Assembly (NCBI GenBank): GCA_017508385.1 | Contig: JAFVZB010000094.1 | Coordinates: forward strand, 21,434-85,433 | Direction of reading: 5' to 3' | Length of the DNA stretch: 64,000 bases | From: Lentisphaeria bacterium | GTDB lineage: Bacteria > Verrucomicrobiota > Lentisphaeria > Victivallales > Victivallaceae | Part shown: positions 19,901-27,153 of the stretch, piece by piece | Numbering within the stretch: the stretch's first letter is position 1 | Layout: each line of letters begins with the position of its first letter | Made by a program: the position numbers and the translations under genes | The notes under the pieces: generated by a model | What the model saw: the letters and a program-made list of their open reading frames with translations, nothing else | Databases searched by the model: none | What the model was told of the DNA's origin: nothing

Positions 19901-20121
19901 GTGTGGTGGAAGATCTCAGAGAAAAAGAGTCCGCTTTGCTGGCTGATATGGCTAAACTCAACTACTCCTTTGAAAGTGAACGCAGAAGCGTTGAAAGTCA
20001 ACTTCAACAGGCTCAACTCAAGCAGACGGAACTTGAAAAAACTCTTGACAGAAAGTTGGTGAAACTGGCAATCAGCGTGAGCAACATCCTGAAAAGTGTA
20101 AAAAAGTTCCTTAAAAAATAG
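16924..20121 (+). CDS. Multi-domain glycosyltransferase with GT4 module and C-terminal coiled coil
   Basis: 1065 residues. Residues 1-400 form a first module with a RSHPA motif (about 271) and a NSSMALEACLF motif (about 304), a layout reminiscent of KpsC/GT99-type beta-Kdo transferases or capsule synthesis folds; this reading is tentative. Residues 430-460 are a short coiled coil. Residues 520-880 are a clear GT4 GT-B domain: HNGGVEKNISMTLKVL, WIGRISEEKSP (about 710), HESFSLTVLEAKIFGIP (about 795-811, with the E-x7-E type site). Residues 930-1050 are a long coiled coil ending in a basic amphipathic helix. The ATG overlaps the ATPase stop. It probably builds and possibly measures the polymer the exporter moves. 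Confidence 0.85.
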   Translation: MIVAISLPYNARYHKEFGAQLWFFYKQLGDFANHLDHLTFIGWEKNHISPELLPEICWEKEASTHEKLEFSIPSAETVKKANVHYVDQSIFEELEEKFKSNNLVWQYLMTREHAPLVDFLRKTFEKIQQTESIDAIILNCNLPSAKAAAKEFGIPVIHTEIGPTRKPQYFQTAYWDLCGVNGNTEAAERFEKAADELDETLLSKKELLALFMSGKHFAEANTIADAPDYEVGVAGQVDDDSNIIAYSNGFNNLEVLRYANFHFGEKNVLFRSHPAAQSYFTATLDRSPSTVHFFKRIEKLVTINSSMALEACLFNKPVMVMGDSPFKILSDDLVSGNIQDDGHIRELNFLLLNYIIPYELIFDYDYIFRRLSNPSESEIRQYHLDFYIRKKGFSSLQEFKNSIVSEQNKDICSEKNPVLKLRACDIPDRLLHEEDLEKWCKKLEDTISSLEEKCRKLQFMPQEQNAPQSAKIESKFDKQPETPTLQTLDWQTLLQLAPEQFSNEDDFTPRISRTLIPASGKKIKTIAVYYYRLHNGGVEKNISMTLKVLNQMGYKTILLTDTPTDEQAYQIPPETVHKFFSSGDIRKMKAADTPARINEWKAFIESEKIDAVIYNASLEQHAIWDLLAVKLSGAHFIVHSHETCIMKMFSRTKFNALHNWKLADALICLSRVDAAWWKTLGCNAKYIPNFVEDTSEGTVDFSRSGNDILWIGRISEEKSPADAVRCLKLVLSKVPDARLIFVGKPEKENDQVYIDLLSCIKENHLEKQVIFTGFTLDVEKYYRQAAVHISTSAHESFSLTVLEAKIFGIPTVAYDLPNIEPFRHGKGHITVERGNIQALADNIITLLSDRRLREEMGREAFESLDYFRNFPYEQEWKKCFEAVEENISADSATPEYEDLAIAVREIMSEGESIFIDNSNELIRLSDKLVYETGYYQHMLSMRNSEFSELQEAYNFNKTEAEHYKKLWEYQTQETANFKQAYEYNESEAKRLAGVVEDLREKESALLADMAKLNYSFESERRSVESQLQQAQLKQTELEKTLDRKLVKLAISVSNILKSVKKFLKK

Positions 20122-20141
20122 CTCCATTTTCAACTTGATTC

Positions 20142-20170
20142 TTGATTTTTTGAGCAAAAAAGTGTATCTT
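20142..20170 (+). promoter_or_regulatory. Promoter of ddh-xseB
   Basis: TTGATT at 20142-20147 and TATCTT at 20165-20170 with a 17-bp spacer, about 40 bp before the ddh start. Confidence 0.55.
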
Positions 20171-20211
20171 ATAACAACAAAATATCAAGAACTCAAGGAG
20201 TGTTTTTCATC

Positions 20212-21210
20212 ATGGAAAAAGTAAGAGTAGTTATTTCAGGTTTCGGCAACGTCGGTCGCGGCGTTGTCGCTTCTCTCAAACGCAATACGGATATGGAGCT
20301 TGCGGGTATTTTGAGCCGCAATCCGGCAAGAGTCAAAAAAGAGGTCAGCGATGTTCCCGTCATGGACGTCAATGACTCCGATGCGTGGCTTGCCGCACTC
20401 AAACCCGATGTAGTCATCCTCTGCGGAGGCTCTAAAAACGACCTGCCTGAGTGGGGTCCCAAAATGGCGAAGCTGGTCAACACCGTTGACAGTTTTGACA
20501 ATCACTCACAGGTTCCGGAATACTTCAAAGCCATCAACGAAGCAGCAAACTCTTCGGGTCACGTTTCCGTCATTTCCACCGGATGGGATCCGGGAATTTT
20601 CTCGCTTGAAAGAGTGCTTGCCAATGCGTTTATCCCCGGCGCAAGAGCTTACGGTTTCTACGGTCTCGGCGAAAAGGGCGGTCTCAGCATGGGTCACAGC
20701 GATGCTCTGCGCACCATCAAGGGCGTGAAAGATGCCAGACAGTACACTCACGCAATTCCTGAGGCTATTGATGAAATACGCGATGGTAAAAATCCCGCAT
20801 TCCAACCGGGAGATATGCACACCAGAGAGTGTTTTGTCGTTGCCGAAGATGGAGCAGACAAAGATGAAATCGTCAAAGCCATCAAGGAGATGCCGGGATA
20901 CTTTGCTCCGTACAAAACCAACGTCACCTTTGTTTCCCAGCAGGAACTTGACACCAAATATGCCGGTTTCCCCCACGATGGTCTCGCCATCGCCGCAGGA
21001 ACCACCGGTGACAACAACAGCGCCAGGGTGGAATACCGTTGCGTTTGGGGAAGCAATCCTGAAGCAACCGCCAACGTTCTGGTCGCCCACGCAAGAGCCG
21101 TTGCCCGTCTCGCTAAAGAGGGCAAAAAAGGTGCTATGACCATTCTCGATATTCCTCCGAGCTACTTCTCGACCCTCGACCGTGAAGAGCTGCTCAAACA
21201 CTGGATTTAA
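20212..21210 (+). CDS. ddh: meso-Diaminopimelate D-dehydrogenase
   Basis: 332 residues. The Rossmann start VRVVISGFGNVGRGV binds NADP(H); SFDNHSQVPEYF, STGWDPGIFSLERVLANAF, and GLGEKGGLSMGHSDALR are the substrate-binding stretches typical of Ddh. The enzyme makes meso-diaminopimelate from tetrahydrodipicolinate in one step, feeding lysine and peptidoglycan synthesis. The ATG at 20212 is preferred over a GTG at 20200, since CAAGGAG (20194-20200) would be its ribosome site and cannot serve the GTG that it includes. It precedes xseB by 4 bp. Confidence 0.94.
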   Translation: MEKVRVVISGFGNVGRGVVASLKRNTDMELAGILSRNPARVKKEVSDVPVMDVNDSDAWLAALKPDVVILCGGSKNDLPEWGPKMAKLVNTVDSFDNHSQVPEYFKAINEAANSSGHVSVISTGWDPGIFSLERVLANAFIPGARAYGFYGLGEKGGLSMGHSDALRTIKGVKDARQYTHAIPEAIDEIRDGKNPAFQPGDMHTRECFVVAEDGADKDEIVKAIKEMPGYFAPYKTNVTFVSQQELDTKYAGFPHDGLAIAAGTTGDNNSARVEYRCVWGSNPEATANVLVAHARAVARLAKEGKKGAMTILDIPPSYFSTLDREELLKHWI

Positions 21211-21214
21211 TACT

Positions 21215-21472
21215 ATGTCTGAAAACAATACCATAGACACAGAAAACCTCACTTTTGAGGAGGCGATGAGCAAACTCGAAGCCATAGCAGCTGATATGGA
21301 AAGCGGAAACATGCCGCTGGATAAACTTATCAGCTCCTATGAGCAGGGAAGTATTCTGGTGAAATTCTGCCGCACCAAGCTGGCAAAACTTGAAAACCGC
21401 ATAGAGATACTTTCGAAAGATGACGGAAACTCAGGAGAATGGAGTCCGTTCAACGCCGAAAACAACCGGTAA
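21215..21472 (+). CDS. xseB: Exodeoxyribonuclease VII small subunit
   Basis: 85 residues. LTFEEAMSKLEAIAADMESGNMPLDKLISSYEQG is the diagnostic XseB helical hairpin, followed by CRTKLAKLENRIEIL. XseB binds XseA along a coiled coil to form the single-strand-specific exonuclease VII; xseA is not in this window. The ATG at 21215 sits 4 bp after the ddh stop; a longer frame would overlap ddh. Confidence 0.93.
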   Translation: MSENNTIDTENLTFEEAMSKLEAIAADMESGNMPLDKLISSYEQGSILVKFCRTKLAKLENRIEILSKDDGNSGEWSPFNAENNR

Positions 21473-21503
21473 ACGAGTAAAAACGCTCCCGCTTGGACTC
21501 AAC

Positions 21504-22901
21504 TCACTGTTTTTCAAGACGGGAAATCACCTTTTTTACCACTGTCAGTGCGGTTTGCAGCCGGGTTTCGCTTTCCGGAGACGATATCGCAAGGCGGATA
21601 TATTTTTCCGGATGGTGCATCACTTCAAAACGGTGTGAACCGCAAACGCTCACGCCGTGCGACAACAGCTCTTTTTCAAGTGTTATTGTGTCAACTGCAG
21701 TATCCGGCAACGGCAACCAGCGAAAAAATGCCGCCGGAGTGCCGGGAGTCACAGCTTCGGGGAAAATCCTGTCGAAAAGCTGATTTCTCCGGCAGGCAAG
21801 AGAGGTTTTCTGTTCCAGTATTCTGGCGGCTTTTCCGCTCAGGATAAGCTCAGTCATGATCTCTGCATCGAGAGAGGATGTTTTGATATTCAAATGAAAC
21901 TGGGCGTTGAGCAGTTTTTCCCGGAACTTTTCCGGAAATGCGGCAAATGTCACCCTCAATCCGTTACACAACACCATCGTTGAGTTACCGATATAAACAG
22001 TCTGCTCAGGCAGACGGGAAAACATCGAGTGGTAATTACTGCGTTTTTCAGGTAAAATCCCGGTATTATCATCCTCAATGAGTATCAAATTGTGGCGTGC
22101 TATGACTTCAGCAAGTTCATCTTTGCGCTTTTCGGAAATACTCAGTGTCGTGGGATTGGCACAATTCGGCATCAGAAAAACGCCCTGAACACCCTCACGC
22201 AGACAAGTTTGTTCAAGCTCCTGAGGTTCCATTCCATCACCGTCGCCGTGTACAGGAACCAGACGGATGTGCGACAGACGGGCTGTTCCTATCAAATTGG
22301 AATAGGTATATTCATCGACCGCAAGTTTGTCACCCAGTTTGAAAAGCGACAGCAAGGCGGTACTTATCACATTTTGAGCTCCAGAAAATATCGCCGTATG
22401 CTCACTGTCGGTATGAACATCCATACAGCTCATCCAGTGGGCTCCGGCGGCACGCTGGTGCAGATGTCCTGCCACGTCGGCGTAGGAGTAAAGCTCACCG
22501 ATGTACCCCTTTTTCAACACATTTTCGCTTGCTTCGATTATCGGAGCCTTTATACTGTCAAAACCTTTTACCAGGGCAAGTTCGATAACTCTGCCGCTTG
22601 CTATTGCGGTGTTGTCTTGCGGTATTCCTGCGGCAGGAGAGACAAATGTTCCTCTGCCGGTAATGCCGTAAATCAATCCTTTTTCCCGACAGAGTTCGTA
22701 TGTTCTCGTCACTGTGGTAAAGTTCAAATCAAGGTAATCTGCCAACTCACGCTGAGGAGGCAGACGGGTTCCGGAAGCAAGTTTTCCTGCAGAGATATCC
22801 TCTTCAAGTGCATTGGCAAGGGTGAGATAATACGGGCGTTTCAGTTTGCTTTTATCGGGTATCCAGCTCAAGTGGAAGTTTTCAAAAGAGTTTTTCGGCA
22901 T
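21504..22901 (-). CDS. pdxR: MocR-type (GntR plus aminotransferase) regulator, PdxR
   Basis: 465 residues. An N-terminal GntR winged helix (residues about 20-85: YYLTLANALEEDISAGKLASGTRLPPQRELADYLDLNFTTVTRTYELCREKGLI) is joined to a fold-type I aminotransferase domain with the GVFLMPNCANPTT and NLILIEDD motifs. In place of the usual SxxK lysine region, VYIGNSTMVLCNGLRVTF appears, so the PLP-binding lysine seems to be absent (an Asn-Gly lies there). It is divergent from pdxS, the classic layout for the PLP-sensing activator PdxR. The ATG at 22901 has a GGAA site; one at 22916 lies in the operator and lacks one. Confidence 0.87.
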   Translation of the reverse strand: MPKNSFENFHLSWIPDKSKLKRPYYLTLANALEEDISAGKLASGTRLPPQRELADYLDLNFTTVTRTYELCREKGLIYGITGRGTFVSPAAGIPQDNTAIASGRVIELALVKGFDSIKAPIIEASENVLKKGYIGELYSYADVAGHLHQRAAGAHWMSCMDVHTDSEHTAIFSGAQNVISTALLSLFKLGDKLAVDEYTYSNLIGTARLSHIRLVPVHGDGDGMEPQELEQTCLREGVQGVFLMPNCANPTTLSISEKRKDELAEVIARHNLILIEDDNTGILPEKRSNYHSMFSRLPEQTVYIGNSTMVLCNGLRVTFAAFPEKFREKLLNAQFHLNIKTSSLDAEIMTELILSGKAARILEQKTSLACRRNQLFDRIFPEAVTPGTPAAFFRWLPLPDTAVDTITLEKELLSHGVSVCGSHRFEVMHHPEKYIRLAISSPESETRLQTALTVVKKVISRLEKQ

Positions 22902-22929
22902 TTTATTGTATTCCATACAATTTTATCAT

Positions 22930-22958
22930 TTGTATTGAATATAGCACACGATTATATT
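22930..22958 (+). promoter_or_regulatory. Promoter of pdxST
   Basis: TTGTAT at 22930-22935 and TATATT at 22953-22958 with a 17-bp spacer. It overlaps the pdxR promoter face to face, so the two are likely to be mutually exclusive. Confidence 0.6.
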
Positions 22959-22966
22959 AAAATCAA
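22938..22966 (-). promoter_or_regulatory. Promoter of pdxR
   Basis: Minus strand TTGATT (22961-22966), 17-bp spacer, TATATT (22938-22943). Confidence 0.6.
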
Positions 22967-22998
22967 ATGTTCGATACAACAAAAAGGAGATTTTCAAA

Positions 22999-23874
22999 AT
23001 GGATGAACAGCAATATCTTTTGAACTGTGACCTTGCCCGGATGCTCAAGGGCGGCGTTATTATGGATGTAACCACTCCGGAACAGGCGAAAATAGCCGAG
23101 GATGCGGGAGCTTGTGCCGTCATGGCACTGGAGCGTATTCCGGCAGATATCCGTGCCGCAGGAGGCGTCTCACGCATGAGCGATCCCGGAATGATTAAAG
23201 AGATACAGCAGGCGGTCACAATTCCGGTAATGGCGAAATGCAGGATAGGACACATTGCAGAAGCGAGAATTCTTGAAGCTATCGAAATCGACTACATTGA
23301 TGAAAGCGAAGTCCTCTCACCAGCTGATGACATTTACCATGTGGATAAACGGCAGTTCAAAGTTCCTTTCGTCTGCGGAGCCCGCGACCTCGGAGAGGCA
23401 TTGCGCAGAATCAATGAGGGAGCGGCAATGATCCGTACCAAAGGCGAGCCCGGAACGGGTGACATCGTACAGGCGGTGAGGCACATGCGCAAAATGACTC
23501 AGGAAATCAGAAGGGTTGCCAATATGGCGGATGATGAACTCTTTGAAGCTGCAAAACAGCTGCAAGTTCCGTATGAACTTCTGAAATCCGTGCACGAAAA
23601 CGGCAAGCTCCCGGTGGTAAATTTCGCCGCCGGAGGAGTAGCCACTCCGGCAGATGCCGCACTGATGATGCTTCTCGGTGCTGAAGGAGTATTTGTCGGC
23701 TCAGGAATATTCAAATCAGGTGATCCGGCACAGCGTGCATCCGCCATTGTCAAAGCTGTCACCAATTATCAGGATTTCAAGATGCTGGCAGAACTTTCAA
23801 GCGGTCTCGGTGAAGCCATGGTGGGAATAAATCCGCAGGAAATCAAAACCATCATGGAAGAGCGGGGCATTTGA
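22999..23874 (+). CDS. pdxS: Pyridoxal 5'-phosphate synthase, lyase subunit
   Basis: 291 residues, full length. [52 protein letters not shown] and [20 protein letters not shown] (with the lysine that binds the sugar) are near-invariant in PdxS, as are [20 protein letters not shown] and the phosphate-site [10 protein letters not shown]. Twelve subunits form the (beta-alpha)8 core that makes PLP from ribose 5-phosphate, glyceraldehyde 3-phosphate and ammonia. A strong AAAGGAG site precedes the ATG. It overlaps pdxT. Confidence 0.98.
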   Translation: MDEQQYLLNCDLARMLKGGVIMDVTTPEQAKIAEDAGACAVMALERIPADIRAAGGVSRMSDPGMIKEIQQAVTIPVMAKCRIGHIAEARILEAIEIDYIDESEVLSPADDIYHVDKRQFKVPFVCGARDLGEALRRINEGAAMIRTKGEPGTGDIVQAVRHMRKMTQEIRRVANMADDELFEAAKQLQVPYELLKSVHENGKLPVVNFAAGGVATPADAALMMLLGAEGVFVGSGIFKSGDPAQRASAIVKAVTNYQDFKMLAELSSGLGEAMVGINPQEIKTIMEERGI

Positions 23875-24455
23875 TGAAAGCAGCAGTTTTGGCAGTTCAG
23901 GGAGATTTTGCCGAACATGAAAATGTATTCCGCAAACTTGGCTGCGACACCTTGCAAATCAGGCAGAAGCGTGACCTTGAACAGAGTTTTGATGCTCTGA
24001 TCCTGCCGGGAGGAGAGAGCACTGTTCAGGGTAAACTGCTGAGAGAACTTGATATGTTCGACACCATCCGCACACGTATTCTTGACGGTCTTCCGGTAAT
24101 GGCGACTTGCGCAGGAACGATTCTATTGGCAAAACAGCTGCTTGATGACCCGACAATTCATCTGGGAACACTTGATATTGCCGTCAGGCGCAACGCCTAC
24201 GGCAGGCAGCTCGCAAGTTTTCATATTTCCGGCTCTTTCGGAACGTCAAAAGATGTTTCCATGAGTTTTATCCGTGCTCCGCAAATAGAGTTTTGCGCAC
24301 CCGGGATCGAAGTGCTTTCAGAGCATCAGGGCAGAATAACCGCTGTACGCCAAAACAATCAGCTGGCGATGACCTTTCATCCTGAGCTTGGCACTGACCT
24401 GCGGGTGGCGCAGTATTTTCTCGATGTCTGTGTATCAGGAAAAACTACTTGTTGA
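23874..24455 (+). CDS. pdxT: Pyridoxal 5'-phosphate synthase, glutaminase subunit
   Basis: 193 residues. VLAVQGDFAEHENVFRKLG, LPGGEST (oxyanion region), the nucleophile ATCAGTILLA with Cys79, and FHPEL with the His-Glu pair complete the class I glutaminase triad. It supplies ammonia to PdxS. The ATG at 23874 shares one base with the pdxS TGA; a TTG one codon earlier is possible. Its 3' end overlaps the convergent YejM-like gene by 11 bp. Confidence 0.96.
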   Translation: MKAAVLAVQGDFAEHENVFRKLGCDTLQIRQKRDLEQSFDALILPGGESTVQGKLLRELDMFDTIRTRILDGLPVMATCAGTILLAKQLLDDPTIHLGTLDIAVRRNAYGRQLASFHISGSFGTSKDVSMSFIRAPQIEFCAPGIEVLSEHQGRITAVRQNNQLAMTFHPELGTDLRVAQYFLDVCVSGKTTC

Positions 24456-26319
24456 AGCGCTGACTGTCTATCTGGATCTTCATCAGAGTTGAAACATTGT
24501 CAGAAAAGAACTTGTCTTTTCCTTCGACAACGTTATCATTTATGTCATAGAGTTTGGTGGTAGCTGCTGAAACCGAAGTGGTCGGCAGAAGTATTTTGTG
24601 CTGTTTACCGACAAAGAAGAGTTCGTTCCAGCTGGATACAACACTGTAATTACGCTCACTTTTTCCATCAAGAAGATTGTAACCGAGAGAGTAATCCTCA
24701 GCAGGAGATGTCACTCCGAAGTATGGTGCCAGCATGGGAACGATATCCAGGTGACTGCTCATTTTGTCGTAAGTTCCCGGTGCAACGCCGGGAATGTATA
24801 TCATAAGCGGAGTATGCAGCTGCTCACGGGAAAAAGTTGAATTGTGTCCGAGTCTGCCCTTTTCAAAAAACTCTTCGCCGTGGTCACCGACCAGTACAAC
24901 TATTGTGTTGTTCTGCAAACCGCACTTTTCAATGGTGGAGAACACCTCGGCAAGTCTTGAATCGAGATGATTGCAGGAATTCATGTAACGCCGTTTAAGT
25001 GCAGGCCCGTCTGCTTTGCTCACGGAAGCGTAATTTATTGTCTTGGGATAATCCTTTTCCAACTCATTTTCCGCCGGGAACTCATACGGAGCGTGGGGAG
25101 ACTCGAAAAACATGAAGCTGAAAAATGGTCCTTTTTTACTGTTTTCGGCAATAAAATCACACAATCTCTTTACGTTTCTGCGGTCACGTTCCCACGTCAA
25201 GCCTTTGTCATCGCTGAAGAGATGCTCCGATTTTATCTTGGCAAAAACAGTGTGGTCGAACTCAGGATAGGTGAACTTTGCACTGGTAATGCAGAAGAAT
25301 TTGTAACCATCCTCGAGCAGCCAATCGAGAAAAACCGGTCCGCAGCTGCTGCGCAACACCGGATGCCAGTAGTTGCCGTACAGACCGTAGAACATGGAAA
25401 AAACACCCATTCTTGTTCCGTTTCCACCGGAATAATGATTGGTGAAACGCAATGCCTTCTGAGACATTTTCCAGGCGTTGGGCATAACTTTTTCATTGAG
25501 CATATCTCCACGCCACGACTCACAGGCGAGCCATATCACGTTGTATTTTTTATTCACTCCGTTGCGGGAAATCTTCTTTGCCGGATACTGCAACTCATTT
25601 GCTGAAGTATTCTGCATCAATATCTCGTGACGTTCAGGAGCTTTGACTCCCATATCTTTGAGCAGACTCTTCATTGATACCGGAATGTAAAGCGGCACGA
25701 CTTCGGCTGTTTCGAGCAATTCCGGCTTCATCATGTAACTTTCATAACCGTACCACAGCAAATTGGTGACAAAGGAAAGTATTATGACAACAGCAATAAC
25801 CGCTGCTCTCAGAGGTTTGAAAACCGCCTCTGCCGCTTTTTGAAGCAGATTTGAACGCCATGAAGCGACTCCGGCGGCAGCGAACACGCCGGCGACAAGC
25901 AGGATTCCCAGCACGAGCGGAATCACACTTGAAGTGCGCAAACCCATTGAGGCGAAACCTCCCGGAGTGGTCAGAAGATTATAAACCAGCGGATTGAAGT
26001 GGAATCCCCAGCCACGGTACAAGCCGAGGTCAAATAAAAGAAGCTGTACAGTCACAAAAGCCGATGCAACCAAAACTCCGTGCACTATTTTGTTGCGTAA
26101 CTGTGCATTTTTCATCCGGAACAAAATTAAAAGTACAATTCCGGCAATTGCAAGTGAGGGAACCATATACAAAAATGAATAACTCAACATGACACAAAAA
26201 GCAAAGAGCAGAGATTTCCAACTTCCCCAATCAGACAAACAGAAAAAAAGCAACAGAACCACAGCATTTGCAATGTAAAACAAACCGGCAAAACTCAATG
26301 TCTTCAAATAATTTTTCAT
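24445..26319 (-). CDS. YejM/PbgA-like inner-membrane protein with sulfatase domain
   Basis: 624 residues: five membrane segments in the first 210 residues, then a periplasmic alkaline-phosphatase/sulfatase fold. A stretch after the third segment (LLLFDLGLYRGWGFHFNPLVYNLL) and FTNHYSGGNGTRMGVFSMFYGLYG closely track the E. coli YejM (PbgA/LapC) pattern, which controls LPS synthesis through LapB and FtsH. Unlike E. coli YejM, this protein keeps likely metal ligands: a CES at the first strand end and GDHGEEFFEKGRLGHNSTF. LTA-synthase-type transferase activity is therefore possible. Own promoter at 26360-26388. Confidence 0.8.
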   Translation of the reverse strand: MKNYLKTLSFAGLFYIANAVVLLLFFCLSDWGSWKSLLFAFCVMLSYSFLYMVPSLAIAGIVLLILFRMKNAQLRNKIVHGVLVASAFVTVQLLLFDLGLYRGWGFHFNPLVYNLLTTPGGFASMGLRTSSVIPLVLGILLVAGVFAAAGVASWRSNLLQKAAEAVFKPLRAAVIAVVIILSFVTNLLWYGYESYMMKPELLETAEVVPLYIPVSMKSLLKDMGVKAPERHEILMQNTSANELQYPAKKISRNGVNKKYNVIWLACESWRGDMLNEKVMPNAWKMSQKALRFTNHYSGGNGTRMGVFSMFYGLYGNYWHPVLRSSCGPVFLDWLLEDGYKFFCITSAKFTYPEFDHTVFAKIKSEHLFSDDKGLTWERDRRNVKRLCDFIAENSKKGPFFSFMFFESPHAPYEFPAENELEKDYPKTINYASVSKADGPALKRRYMNSCNHLDSRLAEVFSTIEKCGLQNNTIVVLVGDHGEEFFEKGRLGHNSTFSREQLHTPLMIYIPGVAPGTYDKMSSHLDIVPMLAPYFGVTSPAEDYSLGYNLLDGKSERNYSVVSSWNELFFVGKQHKILLPTTSVSAATTKLYDINDNVVEGKDKFFSDNVSTLMKIQIDSQRFNK

Positions 26320-26359
26320 AGTATTCTTCCAAGATAAAAAAACAACACACGATTAAATT

Positions 26360-26388
26360 AATATACTATCGTGCATTGTGATTTACAA
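26360..26388 (-). promoter_or_regulatory. Promoter of the YejM-like gene
   Basis: Minus strand TTGTAA (26383-26388), 17-bp spacer, TATATT (26360-26365), 41 bp before the ATG. Confidence 0.55.
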
Positions 26389-26427
26389 CATCGAAGTGTA
26401 TGTAATTGTATTAAGTTTATGTTAAAC

Positions 26428-27153
26428 TTATTTGAGTTTCCCGTCAGGTCCGGTCTCGCTGGATTGCTGAACGATACCTTTTGAGGTTTTTCCGATATAT
26501 TTCAACACGGCTTCTGTAATAAATTGCGCCTGCTGTTCCTTGCCTTTGCCAACAAAATGGTAATTATCCCGCCACATCTTTTTGCTCCATTTTGAGCAGA
26601 AAGAATTGATATCGACCAGCGGCAAATTGCGCTCTTTGGCAATTTCCGAGGTCAGTTTATTTATCTCATCCACCCTTTTGTCATCGTCTTTCTTCGGAGT
26701 GGAATTCAACAGTACGATACGGGTTTCAGGAACTTTGACGGCAAGATAATCCAGAGCCATGCTGTACGCTTTTTTCCACGCTTTTCTGTCGGTTGACAAG
26801 CTGTGCAGACCATTATTGAAAATAATAAGATCAAATCTGCCGCCATCGAGAATGACATCGAACATCCGCAGATATGCGGGGTCTGTGATGCAATAACTTG
26901 TTGCCCAGAAAGTCATATTGACTTTCTCACCGAGTTTGCTGCGTACCAGTTTCTGATATCCGTTGCAGATGGAGTCGCCCACCAGCAGAACACGCGGAGA
27001 AGAGACATCACGGGCATTGTAACAGTATGTGACGTTCCAAACGATATTTTCGCTCTTTTTCACCTGTTTTTCAAAGCTGTATTTGCGATAATCGACTTTT
27101 CCAGCCGCAACCAGAAGCGGCAGAAAAACAAAAAGTAAAAGAGTGTTTTTCAT
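26428..27153 (-). CDS. Secreted SGNH/GDSL-type hydrolase
   Basis: 241 residues with a signal peptide (MKNTLLLFVFLPLLVAAG). Block I is VLLVGDSICNGY with the nucleophilic Ser, block III is FNNGLHSL (usual GxND, here NG), and block V is DNYHFVGKG with the Asp-x-x-His pair. Such enzymes often remove acetyl groups from glycans in the periplasm. It is the last gene of the minus-strand operon 26428-32346 and its ATG overlaps the HAD stop by 4 bp. The C-terminal 20 residues are polar and unlike the core. Confidence 0.82.
   Translation of the reverse strand: MKNTLLLFVFLPLLVAAGKVDYRKYSFEKQVKKSENIVWNVTYCYNARDVSSPRVLLVGDSICNGYQKLVRSKLGEKVNMTFWATSYCITDPAYLRMFDVILDGGRFDLIIFNNGLHSLSTDRKAWKKAYSMALDYLAVKVPETRIVLLNSTPKKDDDKRVDEINKLTSEIAKERNLPLVDINSFCSKWSKKMWRDNYHFVGKGKEQQAQFITEAVLKYIGKTSKGIVQQSSETGPDGKLK

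Larger units (their letters stand above)
22906..22979. promoter_or_regulatory. Candidate PdxR operator with four TTGTAT half-sites
   Basis: A perfect inverted repeat, TTGTAT-TCC-ATACAA, occupies 22906-22920; a direct TTGTAT copy lies at 22930-22935, 24 bp from the first, and an ATACAA at 22974-22979. MocR regulators of this type bind direct and inverted repeats in the divergent region. The second half-site coincides with the -35 box of the pdxS promoter. Confidence 0.65.

Noticed and set aside
22092..23006. Open frame of 304 codons opposite the pdxR gene
   Set aside because: It lies antisense to a gene with clear GntR and aminotransferase motifs, has no ribosome site, and its translation is low in complexity typical of antisense frames.
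24445..26319. Lipoteichoic acid synthase
   Set aside because: The membrane part and the GGNGT block fit YejM/PbgA better, and the other genes (Wzm/Wzt exporter, HlyB/HlyD) indicate a diderm cell.
26413..26429. AT-rich palindrome AAGTTTA-TGT-TAAACTT as a terminator of the SGNH gene
   Set aside because: Short, weak stem that overlaps the stop codon and has no T tract in the reading direction.
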